The notes: generated by a model from the sequence alone, not told the origin. DNA of 64,000 nt from Thereva unica (GCA_949987705.1 OX465281.1:176528516-176592515); one strand, 5' to 3'; numbered from the stretch's first letter, positions 23,801-33,582 are shown. Translations and numbers: made by a program.

Positions 23801-25378
23801 AGACAACTACACCACCACATTCTGGAATCAGAACATATAAACGAAGTTCTCTATCAGCAAAATGAGAAGACAACGACTCGAAGTAAGAGAGCTCCATTAG
23901 AAATAGTTGGAACTATAGCAAATAAATTATTCGGAATTCTTGACCAGGAATACGCTAGAAACCTTGAAGAACAAATCAGTGGTATAAACGAAAACGAAAC
24001 ACTTCTTCGCGAACTCTTGAGAAATCAAACTACAATTATAGAGAGTTCTCTAAATGTCTTCAAGAAGAATCACGACACTATACAGAATCAGTTCCACACA
24101 GTCGAACGTCATTTCGAAGCAATTACCAACGCTATGAATGATTCCCAACAAACGCTCATGGTATCTCAAACATTCACTTCTGCTGCCATTCTGATTACGC
24201 TAAACATAATAAGCTTCCAGCAGATACAAAGAAACATCCTATCGATTGTAACAGATACCAAACACGGACGTCTCAACACATTACTGTTAACACCATCGCA
24301 GCTCACCGAACAGATCAAATTCATCCGAGAGCACCTACCGCAGGACGTAAGACTGCCCGGAGAAGGCGGATCATCCTCGTTATTAGAAATATACAACATA
24401 ATGCATGTGCGAATGAGAATAACGGAAACAAGGGTTTTGTTTGACATTCGAATTCCATTGTTAAAATCGGAATCGTATCGTTTATATAAATTAATACCGA
24501 TTCCTGTACATCGCTCGGACAAATTTATCTCTATCCAGTTGTCAACTACTTATTTAGCTGTAAATCATCACAGAGACCGCTTCAGTCCGATAAATGAGCA
24601 GGAGCTAAGTGCATGTCAACTAAATGCGATCCATCAGTTAACCTGCCATCTGAAACAGCCAATTTTCACCACAAGCTCGAATCAAAGCCGCTGTGAGATC
24701 AGTCTACTTAGTAACCAGAAACAACTGTCACCTTACTGCCGTCTCAGAAGTACGAATCCGAAGAAGATGTTCATCAAACTAAGTGCACCAAGTACATGGA
24801 TATTCATCATGGATGAAGAAACTCACTTCGATATAATTTGTCGTGAAGCTGTGCACCCGCTAACCCTTAGTGAGTCTGGTATTATCCAACTTCAACCAAC
24901 GTGCATGATCAATCACCCGACGCTGTCTATACAAGCCGACAACAAGGTCACGGGAAGGCTCAGAACATCATTCATACCTGAAACAAAAGTAATTTCTGCT
25001 CATCTTAATCTAACCTACAAGATGAGGGAAGGAAATGTATCCTTCGCACCACAGATCGTCAAGGAGGTGGACAACCTGGATCTAGACGAGTTACGCGGTG
25101 CACTCAAGAAACAGCAGCAACATATCAACGATCTGCCAACCTTAAACCACCACCACCTACATCATTACTTCAGCATGTATACGCTGGTTACCATTGTCAT
25201 CCTCATACTGGTATACTGCAAGTATAAGAAGCAGGGGGTTCTAAGGATTCAGAGAACACCGAGGGACAAGCGTCCGCAGCCAGCTCCTAGAAGGTCGCAG
25301 AAAATCAAGGACGACGACTTCTCTTGCGATATATCGTCTCTCAATTTCGACGGAGGAGAATGTGCGCAGCACATATAA
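17834..25378 (+). CDS. BEL/Pao gag-pro-pol-env polyprotein with baculovirus-F-like envelope
   Basis: One uninterrupted 2514-codon frame. Order: DUF1759-type gag; zinc knuckles from CPICKGNH (about residue 432) to KVCKKKHHTLLHP; aspartic protease ALIDQGSQGSF (about 555); reverse transcriptase with YVDD (about 966); RNase H GFSDAS (about 1141); integrase with an HHCC finger (about 1449-1495) and D,D,E in GVDYAGPF, SDNATNF and GGLWEAGVKS; DUF5641 tail. From about 1894 an envelope follows: hydrophobic signal IAYLMILALFLLIVGG, furin-type site RSKR (about 2016) directly before a hydrophobic APLEIVGTIANKLFG segment as in baculovirus F and errantivirus Env, glycosylation sites, and a membrane anchor (about 2446-2462). 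Flanking Helitron DNA is broken, so this insertion looks younger. No 5' LTR is visible. Confidence 0.9.
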   Translation: MEKILTLQNITSKTIQRLNTNFRKDSKSRKTKDYVEIRLNSLQSAWAEFENQHSELEQLKGENPEHKYFKENYFEKVESLFEQTRDLMEDALRAAVEKQQTSERVEDQLRRIKRQNAMINSLKRTIEKTEIEITSPRSTAYYSQKAKIISDYWERVVDLHGEIMSLGTFKDEYFERDTFAATEALYQDIQIKIQEKLNQQADGPPTQVHINNGGRNKMKIKPIDVPTFDGDYLKWPTFKNIFTELIRNDTNLSNTEKLFYLKANLTGEPSELVDHLQITQENFDTAWKILNKRYQNERALVNAQLRFLLNQPALNKESQQGLKRLHDTTTECLQAIRNLGIDTSNWDPLIVFLLTQKLDRESRNLYEQSLKDPREVENVSQLIEFLERRFYTLEVIDPIEDLKQGPTKQMVTPWKGKELKIHHGSIAMQNLCPICKGNHKIYSCEKLAKMSVQQRNDAVRKSSLCTNCLVKGHMTNTCKSWRLCKVCKKKHHTLLHPTSTNAPTEADKPANNKGQPSNSTEVGTYTAATNGPCTEMLPTAVIHASTKSGQVIALRALIDQGSQGSFITEDAVQRLGLPKLETNRVLTVVGQVKLGTIRTCVELTIKPRFASKFELVTTALILKKLTRVLPSEKVTPTVWEHTRNLRLADPHFDTPGRIDVILGVGVLGKIMMKKVLLGSEGSPIAQKTKLGWILSGEIKTNSKSNTGLHCMISEVDINKDLRKFWEVEELHREPIMTSEEIACETHFRTTHKRNSDGRYTVRIPFRENPDEAENLHRTRELALVRLFQMERKFKNNHTFEVMYKDFMNEYLRLGHMVPTEDTLQGTYYLPHHAVLKQDSTTTKLRVVFDASAKRTNTKSLNELMMVGPQIQQKLLSILLRWRKHKIVFTADIEKMYRQIRIDVRDQGYQRILWRESPKDPIREYKLTTVTYGTASAPYLAIRTLQQLAKDDESKYPRASHIILHDTYVDDVVSGGNSLEEAAIASDQLIKLLDGGGFKLRKWSSNNRNLMKHIPWDLREAATDRDFDQEKTIKALGLYWNPTTDKFRIQITIHPERAATKRNILSEAAKIFDPIGLISPVTIKIKLLLQDIWIQKSSWDEAVPQNIVQIWSRILNELPALQRIEIPRWVGYLGRIGVCELHGFSDASERAYSAAVYIRIIQGGTVSSNLLTAKTKVAPLESKLSLPRLELCGATLLANLLKEVRDSLEIENIPYFAWTDSTIVLAWIREDPHKWKTFVGNRVAEIQAQTDSSKWFHVKSQENPADVASRGIYPALLNDYKIWWEGPHWQKEQKIEFPSTKLPQTDLEEKHITVATITTDSENILETLMKNHSSLSKLQRIIAYCTRFVTNLKTQRALRIIAPLAIKEIDAALLLLIKVTQESHFKDDITKLLKKKELPKQSRILSLTPFIDKDGILRVGGRLENAQFSYDGKHPIILPYKSELTALIINKAHKDTLHGGNSLTHQVIRQRFWILNGPKAVKGHIHKCVICHRYKAQMSQQMMGMLPKARVITSPPFTHSGVDYAGPFDLLLDRARGQKTRKGYIAIFICLATKAIHIEIVTELTSAAFIAAFRRFTGRRGPIAHLYSDNATNFVGASKVITDLHKQQSYKSDVNQALQETGTQWHFIPPSSPHFGGLWEAGVKSIKHHMRRVVGEARLTYEEMCTLMTQIEACLNSRPLCPLTEDPESLDALTPGHFLTGSPLLTVPDRNQLDDRPSLLTRWDRVQRMHQEFWRKWSIEYIGRLQFRPKWTKENPSITEGNLVLIKDEQLPPSRWALGRVIEIHPGADGLTRVVTLQTKNGKMRRPITKLSLLPVSDNKKEANVDVEVATSPIEQDDNETNEPHNNDMKTTRTGKQDTRKRSSQEPLTQDYKKQPKRNERTSTSAPARTFNTNSIAYLMILALFLLIVGGEDARSPYNITRFKNQEGIYFDDVGQLNLYTSEWNLLVYYDLSTYWKEFSGLKKSVRRLSELCNGTIKQDTSQQLCSATIRQLHHHILESEHINEVLYQQNEKTTTRSKRAPLEIVGTIANKLFGILDQEYARNLEEQISGINENETLLRELLRNQTTIIESSLNVFKKNHDTIQNQFHTVERHFEAITNAMNDSQQTLMVSQTFTSAAILITLNIISFQQIQRNILSIVTDTKHGRLNTLLLTPSQLTEQIKFIREHLPQDVRLPGEGGSSSLLEIYNIMHVRMRITETRVLFDIRIPLLKSESYRLYKLIPIPVHRSDKFISIQLSTTYLAVNHHRDRFSPINEQELSACQLNAIHQLTCHLKQPIFTTSSNQSRCEISLLSNQKQLSPYCRLRSTNPKKMFIKLSAPSTWIFIMDEETHFDIICREAVHPLTLSESGIIQLQPTCMINHPTLSIQADNKVTGRLRTSFIPETKVISAHLNLTYKMREGNVSFAPQIVKEVDNLDLDELRGALKKQQQHINDLPTLNHHHLHHYFSMYTLVTIVILILVYCKYKKQGVLRIQRTPRDKRPQPAPRRSQKIKDDDFSCDISSLNFDGGECAQHI

Positions 25379-25419
25379 AACATCACATAATATTAAGATT
25401 TAGGCCAATTCCTAATTTC

Positions 25420-25744
25420 TGTTATTATTATATGAAAAACAATTAATAAATTAAAATGCTGAATCAACAGCTCATTCACCTGAACGGAATCGACCCGCAA
25501 TCGAATTGCAATGTCAGCAAAAACAAACGAAAATTAAAAATTGGTGAATGAACTCTTGACTCACGCATTCAGGTGCAATAACTTTATTATTGCTAATTAA
25601 GCAATAAAGAATTGTATAAATATGTAAAAGATACGAGCATTAGCGCTCAGTTACAATAAACACGTCAGTAACCATACATTCAGTTTATTTTATTTTTATC
25701 TAGTCAAACCGCTCCAAATTGTTGAAGTTGTGCGGTCTTCAACA
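25420..25744 (+). repeat. Probable 3' LTR of the BEL/Pao element
   Basis: A TGTTATTATTATATG...CTTCAACA stretch of about 325 bp starts 42 bp after the polyprotein stop and ends where Helentron endonuclease sequence resumes. It includes AATAAA signals and a TATAAATA-like box. Neither a clear polypurine tract nor a 5' counterpart upstream of 17834 was found, so the boundaries are approximate. Confidence 0.4.
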
Positions 25745-25759
25745 GATCTAATCAATCGT

Positions 25760-26228
25760 TTACTCTGAGCTATCAACAATCGGGTTATGGTAACTAAAGT
25801 AAGAAATGCAAATGTTTGATTCAAATTTATCTAAGTATCGCGTAAAAACCGCATCGATCGTCGTTTTATATTTGGTAGTACTAAGTTTCCGATCATTGGA
25901 CATATTTAAATTAAGTGTTGCATTTAAAAATTCAATTAATGGTAGATTTTTATCATCTGCAAAGTTAATATTGAAGTCTCCACTTAAAATCATCGGTACA
26001 TTATCATATTTTTCGCCGAATCTTTTTTCGAGAATTTCAGAACCTTCTTTTGTATAAATCATCAAATTTTCGAATACAAATTGTTGTATCTGTCTCATAG
26101 ATTTTCCAGGCGAAATATAAACGGCAACCATTAATATGTATTGCCCATTCTCGGAACTGCAACGAGCAACGCATATTTCGCCTATATCAGAAACATTAAC
26201 ACCAATGCTTCTAGCGAATTTAGTATGT
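25760..26228 (-). pseudogene. Helentron-type endonuclease, C-terminal half
   Basis: The minus strand encodes the end of an exonuclease-endonuclease-phosphatase (EEP) domain. Visible motifs are ICVARCSSENGQYILMVAVY, then ILSGDFNINFADD (catalytic GDFN), then TTIDAVFTRY and the terminal SYFSYHNPIVD. EEP domains at the C terminus of a Helitron helicase define Helentron/Helitron2 elements. The N-terminal half is at 28215-28661. Between them sits a 2-kb transposon with an 8-bp duplication. The frame is otherwise good, with a stop at 25760. Confidence 0.75.
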
Positions 26229-26236
26229 ATGTCCAT

Positions 26237-28206
26237 TAGGGTGGAACGAAAATGGCTTTTTTTAATCCTTTTTTGTGTTTTGTTTTGAAATAGTGGGGAA
26301 AAGTTGCGTTTTAGGTTAAAAAAGAAGAAAACCAAAATTCGGTTGCTATATTACAACATCTTCAGGTGCCGCAAAGAGCTTAAGTATAATGTTACCAAAG
26401 AGAGTTGTTAATACATATAATAAGCATTAGAACTGGAAAAAATTATTTATTTCAAAATAATATTTTTGCTTTTATACATTATATCCTTCTCTTGCGATTG
26501 AAACACAGACATTTTGAGCCGATTAAGTCATTTTCAGCCCATACGATCATGTCGATGTAATCCTTTGCACCAAAGTTTATCTGTGGAACTTTAAACTTCC
26601 TGACTCCGACTCTACTTTCTGTTCTTGCTTTTAAAACACGTCGTAAACTAAGTTCTCTTACATTTTTGCGCTCATCACATACCATGGACAAAAGGAGATT
26701 TTCTTCAGCAGCAAAGTATCAATTTCTTTGAATAACGAGACTAATAACGTTCTTACAATCATTAGAGAGATAGCGTGAATATAAGATAAGCTTAAACAGA
26801 TGTTTAGAACCATAAGTACATGAAGGTTTCAACTTAATGTTAAACCACACAGGCATGTTCCCCAAAAGAGGAAGGTTATTTTCAATTGGCAATTGGTTAC
26901 TTTCACCACAGGTAGATTAGCACAGTTTTCCAGCATCTGTCTGTCTAGATCTAGATGACAAAAAAGATTTCGCAAATTTAGCTCATTTCCATGGAACAAA
27001 CAAATTAACCATTGTAAAGGTCGTCCTATTTCATCCTCCAGCAAAGAAATCTCACCATTATTATGTCCAATATTTACAACAGTCCCATCACATCAGTAAA
27101 ATTCAGCAGTAAAATTCAAAAGTTGTTCGTTAGGTTCTTCATTTTTAAGAAACTCCAGTATACTCTCTGCTATATCTTTTGCAACGCCAGATTTAGGTGT
27201 TACGTGGCCTAAAAACTTTGAGTTTGGTTTCTCTATTAGTGAAGCGTGCTCTTCTGAAATGGCGTTTTTGTAGAATTTGGTTCCTTTCTTTTCTTGAACA
27301 ATATCTGTCTTTTCTTCCATCAAAAAACAATCCTCTATTTCCATTTATGTGATCATAAAGATCTGATCATTAACGAGATCTCTCAGATTTTTTAATCTTG
27401 CTCGTCTAATTTTGATTCTGTCTATTACTTTAGTTTTCTCTTCCCCTGTGATTACACCCAAGTTGTGTAAAGCAGCACTAGCTATAGCTGCAGCAGCTCT
27501 ATCTGAAATTCCGGTACGATCACAAATGGAAGCTACAGATGGCAATTCTTCTTCCAAAAATAGGACATTCCGACATTTGTCTTGTTTTCCCTTGCCATTT
27601 TAACTCACAACAATTAAATAGCATGCGAACTAACAAAATATTACATTAATCTGTTACACAATAAACGATAACTCAACTGAACTCGGCAAAGCGACTAACA
27701 CCTGATCTGAGCTTGCAACTACACGCAAACAAATCTACGCCTCCCCCACCCCCAACATCCGCTACGACGATGGCTCATGCCCCTGGAAGCCAATGTAATA
27801 ATAAAATTGTTTTTATCTTTCTATTCATGTTAAAACGCCTTGAAATTTTGTATTTCATAAACGAGACACAATCTTAAAAAATGTTTCAAAAAGTTTATTT
27901 TTATAAAACTTGACCGCTCTTCCAGCACCCCAACACATAAGCCAAAAAGTAAAAAAGGATGTTTATTTATATAAAAACTGCTTTTTTGACAGTATTTGAA
28001 ATTTAAAAAAATATTTGGCAACTTCTTAAAAAAACTTAAAAAAGCAGCGAAAATTACAACTTTATGAAACTTTATGGTCCTTGCGGCACCTGAAGACGTC
28101 CTGCAATATTTTTCAGATTTTTTTGTTATCTTTTCTACACGAAAAGGCAACTTTTCCGCGCTATTACAAATTAAAAATCAAAATGTGTTTTTTTCGTTCC
28201 GCCCTA
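26237..28206 (-). mobile_element. DNA transposon with 8-bp target duplication, degraded transposase
   Basis: The ends TAGGGTGGAACGA and TCGTTCCGCCCTA are inverted with one mismatch, and ATGTCCAT flanks both sides (26229-26236 and 28207-28214). The minus strand carries frame-broken pieces of one protein: SVASICDRTGISDRAAAAIAS (27345-27557), EEHASLIEKP with LGHVTPKSGVAKDIAESI (27093-27344), GRPLQWLICLFHGNELNLR (26829-27044) and a C-terminal piece at 26479-26691. These match a family of insect proteins with a central RPLQW-type motif that I take to be transposases. I cannot assign the superfamily. The 8-bp duplication allows hAT or P. Confidence 0.75.
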
Positions 28207-28214
28207 ATGTCCAT

Positions 28215-29060
28215 ATATGAAGTAATAAAGTGTGACGTATCTTGAGTATTGTGATAAATAGTTACTCCTGCTGCTGGAACTTCGGGTCTTTTATAACTTA
28301 CAACAAAGTTGAAATTCGGAACATCAAGTGGTTCTTCGTTTTTCATACGAGTTTCTGACAAAAGCAGAACATTTGACTTTTTTACGATAGCATCATTTTT
28401 TAGATCAGCTGCATGCGCATGCAAACTTTGACAATTGAATGAAAATATCGATAATCCTTTCTTGTTGGAGATGAATTCTAGAAAAGTTTTGGTGACCGTT
28501 TGTAGTGTATTGTTTTGTAACCTTTTCAATTCTAACGTTAGATCCTCTCGATGACTTGTTGATCTTTTATGATGTTTATCTGTTTCTGAAGCATTTAGAG
28601 GTGTTCCTGTTCTACCAATCCAAAATTTCCAGCTGCTGCTAATATTTTCTTGAGTAACCAAAAATAAACCTTGAATCCTTGTGACTCTTGTTAAAGCTAC
28701 GTATACTAATTCTCTAGGATGTTTGCGATCGTATTCGTAGACAATTGCATCATAAGTACCTCCCTATGATTTGTGAATAGTCATTGCCAAAGCAGAAATA
28801 AGTGGAAAATGTTTTCGTTTCGATATTATGGTTTTATTGTTATTGAGTGGTATGGATGATGTCTGAGGAGTGATTGGCACAGCATCATCGTCAAGATTAA
28901 GGCGGACACTAAGATTCCTCGATTTTGTAGCTCGTTTTCGTACACATAGTTTTGGAAATTTCATCCAAATTCTTATGATGTCATGGTTTTCATCTCTCTA
29001 GACATCTTCAGGATAAAGGATCCAAACAAATTTGGAAAACAGATATTTAACACATCAGTC
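28215..29060 (-). pseudogene. Helentron helicase C terminus fused to EEP endonuclease, N-terminal half
   Basis: Reading leftwards, the minus strand shows the end of a PIF1-like helicase: KHFPLISALAMTIHKS, one in-frame stop at about 28763 in place of the Gln of the family SQGGT motif, then YDAIVYEY and ELVYVALTRVTR. After a short linker it runs into an EEP endonuclease start: LSIFSFNCQSL, LLLSETRM and FVVSYKRPEVPAAGV. The frame then meets the 8-bp duplication of the 26237-28206 insertion. Helicase and endonuclease are therefore one polypeptide, as in Helentrons. More degraded helicase continues to about 29060. Confidence 0.75.
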
Positions 29061-29283
29061 AAAATGACTGGTTTTATATTTTCATTTTCGATACTTAATT
29101 GAATAATAGTAGGCGGTCAGATTTATTTTTTTATTCAAAATCAAAAAGTTTTTGATTATAATCGATTAAGCGCGTGCGCCAGTCATGAGCATGTCGGTGA
29201 CGCGAACCCACAACATTTTCCCCTATCAAAAAGTGCCCAACGCGGCTAAAGAAGTTTTCACTTCAAAAACCACTACCCTCACA
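29061..29283. other. Junction zone, no gene recognised
   Basis: About 220 bp between the last helicase-like sequence and the resumption of the Polinton penton gene. It may include a Helentron terminus, but no diagnostic end was identified. Confidence 0.4.
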
Positions 29284-30020
29284 CTTGAATGTTAAAGATC
29301 TCATGACATTGCTTTTAGACAATTTACACTTTGACGATAAACAACTTAGCGAGGAAGAAAAACATAAACGAATTATTGAAATTAAAAATACAATTTTTGA
29401 AATATTGAATAGACTGAAGAAAGATTCACTCAAAGCAAAGACACTCGAGCAACGGAAAATAACTAAAAACAGTGAAATTTTGCTGTTCCCATATGAAAAA
29501 CAAAGCTCGGGCGAATTTTTATCTACACCAGTTACCTATTAATACAAACATAGATAATCTGTCCAACTTCATCACAGATGTATTTCTTCAAACACCTGAA
29601 AACAAACGTAATCCTGATGCATTGTTGACAGAAATAAAAGAGTCATTTGACACTGCGGGCTTACGCCAAGAGCATATGTCAATAATGGAAAAAATTAATT
29701 CTCTTGATGCAACAATTAAAGAATTAATGTTGCGATTACCAAGAAGTACACAAGAAACTATAAAAAATTGCTCTGAGAAAAATATAATGCATATATACAC
29801 CGATATTATTCAACCTAGAGCTATAGGCGACAAACTAGTAAGATATCTACGAATAATACCGATTCAAGAGTGTGGTACTATATTAAGATTTGAACATGTA
29901 GAATACTGTTTATTAAAAATATGTATTTCTATAAAAATAACTGACCATCTGGGTGAATCAATTGATTTCAAACCAAGTTACATTCCAACCTATGTAATGC
30001 TTCATTTTAAAAGACAATAA
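29284..30020 (+). pseudogene. Penton/minor-capsid-like Polinton protein, C-terminal part
   Basis: The coding sense of the gene begun at 16491 resumes here. The first frame (to about 29540) carries a Lys/Glu-rich helical region. A shift near 29530 leads into a second frame that ends with the family C terminus: NIMHIYTDIIQPRAIGD, YLRIIPIQECG and YVMLHFKRQ. That IYTDIIQP...VTLHFKR pattern is the usual end of this Polinton protein. The shift, together with the 12-kb interruption, makes the gene non-functional. Confidence 0.7.
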
Positions 30021-30026
30021 AAAACT

Positions 30027-30034
30027 ATAAATAT
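30027..30034 (+). promoter_or_regulatory. TATA box of the pVI-like gene
   Basis: TATAAATA, 44 bp before the ATG at 30078 and just after the penton stop. A CAGACTGTTCTTGC stretch about 25 bp downstream could hold the initiator. Confidence 0.45.
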
Positions 30035-30077
30035 TCACACAACAGACTGTTCTTGCATAGTATAATAGAATTACAAA

Positions 30078-30390
30078 ATGGACTCCTATTATACACGTTA
30101 TTATTTAATACAAAGCGGTGGCGGTCTGTCAGATATTGGAGAATTATATCGTGGTCCACTTATTTATCAACGTGGAAGAGGAATCGGTAGCTTTTTCAGT
30201 GCATTATTTCGACACTTAAAACCTCTAGCTACATCAGGATTAAAAACATTAGCACAACAGACTGTAAAAGCAGGACAAGCTATAATACAAGATAAAAACA
30301 TCAACAACAAGTCAGTTAAGGATATTATAAAAGAACAAGGTCGAGTTTCTTTTTATAAAGCAAGAGTTAACCCTTCTAGCACAGAAGGCG
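30078..30390 (+). pseudogene. pVI-like small Polinton protein, N-terminal part
   Basis: Starts MDSYYTRYYLIQSGGGL, then YRGPLIYQRGRGIGSFFSAL, LFRHLKPLATSGLKTL and NNKSVKDIIKEQG. This is the well-known Gly-rich N terminus plus amphipathic region of a minor virion protein compared with adenovirus pVI. Family coding sense is lost soon after the IKEQG motif, where the 3' end of a minus-strand LINE begins. The remaining open frame to 30404 is probably LINE. The basic C-terminal part is at 32370-32587. Confidence 0.7.
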
Positions 30391-32362
30391 CACTTTTCAG
30401 CTAAGCATGAAAATCTATATATGCATACACATACATACATATATATATACATATATATATACATATATAGAGTTTCCCTTCTAACACAGAAGGCACACTT
30501 CCCAGCAGGGCTGAGAAATATTTACCACTGCCGTGGCTCAGCTGAGACATGCAAACATAAAATATTAGTAAATATTAGTAGAAATTGAACATAGATTAAA
30601 ATAAAAAGTAAGGGCATCCAACATGTAACCCACCAGACAACATAAAATGTACGCAATCACGTCAGATTAAAAAGACTCCTTTTAAGGGCATCTTTACCAA
30701 CACTCACGTCAAACACAGTAATATTGTTGTTCACGTTAATGAACATGCGATTGACAGGTTCGAATCTGCCGTAATTCGTATTAGAAGAGTTGATTTGTAA
30801 GAGAGGTGGTCCTCTTAGATTGTAACGACTCACTCTAAACGATGCACGGTGATCTAGAAAACCTGAGTCAACCTTTCCATTAAGGAGCTGATGAACAAAA
30901 ACAACATCGGCCACCTCACGGCGCTTGTGTAGAGAGCTTAAGTTAAGTAACTTAAGCCGAGATTCATAAGATGGAAGAACTAATGGGTTTTCCCAAGGAA
31001 GATGATTCAGTGCGAATCGAACGAACCTTCGTTGGACCGATTCAATAGTTCTAACATGCACAGAGTAGTGAGGAGACCAAACCTGGGACGCATATTCGAG
31101 TAATGGTCTGACAAGAGAAATATAAAGGTGTTTAGTAATCAAGGGGTTGTTAAATTCTTTGGACCACCTTTTTATAAAACCCAGGACTAAACTACCTCTA
31201 GAAGAGATATAGTTGATGTGAGTCTAAAAATCCAGCTTACTATCAAATCTAATCCCGAGATCTTTAACAAAGTTTACACGAGGGACACCTTCATTAAGAA
31301 AGGTGTAGTTAAAAATTATAGGATCACGTTTCCTACTAAAAGTCATGACTTCACATTTACTAATATTACGAACCAGGTTGTTATAAGTACACCAAGAGTA
31401 AAAGGTGTCAAGATCAGCTTGCAAAAGTTTGCAATCCTCAATACTCTTAATGTGACGGTATAACTTGATGTCATCAGCGTAAATCAATATTCTACAGTGT
31501 CTTAACAAGGAAACAATGTCATCAATTGATAAAATGAAGAGAAGAGGGCCAAGATGACTTCCTTGAGGGACACCGGATGATGCTTCAATGGGTACTGATT
31601 TGGATCCTCGAAAAATAACTTGGTAGGTCCGGTCAGCTAAGTAAGACTGGAGCCACACCAGAAGTGCTTGCGGAAAGCCAAGCCTTCTTAATTTGAGAAT
31701 TATAATAGAATGGGAGAGCTTGTCAAATGCCTTGCTAAAATCAGTGTAAACGCAATCAGTTTGACAACCAGAAACGAAGCCCTCGACAGCATGAGAAGTG
31801 AGCTCAAGAAGATTGGTGGTAGTGGAACGACCTGCAAGAAAACCATGTTGATTCGTTGAGACAAGCCTCTTGCAGATCGGAGCGATCGCAGAATAGATAA
31901 TTGATTCGAAAAGCTTCGGTATAACAGACAACTTCGCAATTGGTCTATAATTCGATATTTCGTTTTTGCTACCACTTTTGTGAATAGGAATTATAAACGA
32001 ATTCTTCCAAAGCGTAGGGAAGCACCCTTTATCCAGGGATTTCTGAAACAGGGTTTTCAGTGGAGACTGGAGAACCTCCGCACAGGACTTCAGGACAGCA
32101 GGTGGAATACCTTAAGGCCCGAAGTGAAGTCGAAAGGGAGTTCATCAATATGTTTCACGATATCAGCAATGGTAATTGAGAGAGGTAAAAATTGAGGCTC
32201 TCGGTTAGGGGTAATGTGACGAAAATTATTGTCATTAGGCTGAAAGTCAGAATGTAAAAAAGATTGATGACAGAATGATGCAAACATGTTGCAAATCGCA
32301 AGTGACTCAGAACTAGACCAGTTCGTGTGCTGCATAGTATTAGGGTGTCCAAGATTTATCAC
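30391..32362 (-). mobile_element. 5'-truncated LINE (CR1/Jockey group)
   Basis: Minus-strand reverse transcriptase in two main frames. 31931-31224 carries KLFESIIYS, DFSKAFDKL, SSGVPQGSHLGPLLF and the palm motif YADD. 31142-30657 carries the C-terminal thumb region with SLVRPLLEYASQVWSP and ESVQRRFVR. More N-terminal sequence with stops reaches 32362. No endonuclease domain is present, so it is 5'-truncated. The left end holds a (TATATAC)n-like microsatellite and a repeated CCTTCTARCACAGAAGG segment (about 30371 and 30478) of the 3' UTR. It splits the pVI-like gene. Confidence 0.8.
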
Positions 32363-32369
32363 AGAAAGA

Positions 32370-32587
32370 TATAAATAAACTGTTTGACAGCATGAAGGGT
32401 GCAGGTATAAAAAGACCCAATCCGTTTACAACTTTACATTTCCAGCTGTTAAACGCAAGAGACGTGGAAAAACACCTAAGCGCACGGGAAATTTCAAAAC
32501 TAAAAATCAAAGAAAAGGAATAAAAGCAAGAGTTTTAAAAACACAACGAAAGGTACGTAAACGTATACTGGACATATTTGATAAATA
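32370..32587 (+). pseudogene. pVI-like small Polinton protein, basic C-terminal part
   Basis: Reads KLFDSMKGAGIKRP in one frame. After a shift near 32440 it reads a highly basic tail with KRKRRGKTPKR, NFKTKNQRKG and RKVRKRILDIFDK, ending one base before the ATG of the major capsid gene at 32588. A basic tail is expected for this minor virion protein. It is separated from its N-terminal part by the LINE. Confidence 0.6.
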
Positions 32588-33333
32588 ATGTCGTACAAGG
32601 AATGCATGAAATCAGAGCTGGATCTTTTTTCAACACCACCAGTTCAGAGCAATATTTTGAAAACAGAAGAAGTAGCATATAAGCCAATAGCCTCACTCGA
32701 CAATTCCTCCGTTCTAGAGTTTGTAACTTTGGGCCATGGAGATACATACCGTGATTTATCCAGCATCTATCTTCGTTTAAAATTGCAATTAATTAAAATA
32801 AAAGATGGAAAAGAAGAACTTTATCCAAATGATGTCGATGCTCCAGGTTTAATAAACAACATTTTACACTCCATATTTCGTCAGTGCACCGTATATTTGA
32901 ATGGAAAACCAATTGCTCAAACCGACCACAATTACAATTATCGCGCTTATATTGAAAATTTATTAAATTATGGTAAAGATGCTGCATCTACCCATTTGGA
33001 GTCGGTCGGCTGGTATCTTGACAAAGATGACACGGAAATTGCAGATATCGATAAACCCGTCGCTGAATTACATCAAGGCTATTTAGATCGTCAGAAACTT
33101 TTCAATAAAAGTAATGTAGTTGAATTGATGGGGAAAATCCATACTGATTTGCTTATTCAGGATAAGTTGCTATTAAACGGTGTCGATTTACGTGTAGCTT
33201 TATCGCTTGAAAAACCAGAATTTTATATTTTATCCATGGACGGGACCGACTCACCACAATTAAAAATCTTAGATGCAACCATGTACATGAACCACGTAAC
33301 CGTCAACCCGAATATTTTATTAGCACATGAGAC
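32588..33333 (+). pseudogene. Polinton major capsid protein, N-terminal part
   Basis: Double-jelly-roll capsid protein (hexon-like), first 248 codons. The start MSYKECMKSELDLFSTPP, the strand-rich FVTLGHGDTYRDLSSIYL and the segment YLNGKPIAQTDHNYNYRAY are typical of Polinton MCPs. At 33333 a hAT transposon interrupts codon 249. The flank CATGAGAC is repeated as CATGTGAC on the far side at 48204. The frame carries directly into 48212-48788. Family knowledge: MCP forms the icosahedral shell. No other break is seen in this part. Confidence 0.85.
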
Positions 33334-33582
33334 CAGGCGCGGATTTAGAATTTTGTTTTGGGGGGGGGGGTCACGGAATTAAAAGTAAACCAAGAAAGCG
33401 AAACACTGAAAGCATTCGACGATTTACTTGGACAAAATGGAACGCTTTCATTTCACCAACGGAACCAATATTATCAGAGGGTGGTAGAAGCTGAAAAAAG
33501 TTTCCTTTAGACTTTTCATAACCCAGCATCTGTGTGTACAATGGGACTCACAAGTAAAAGAAAGCCGAGATCGATGTTTCTA

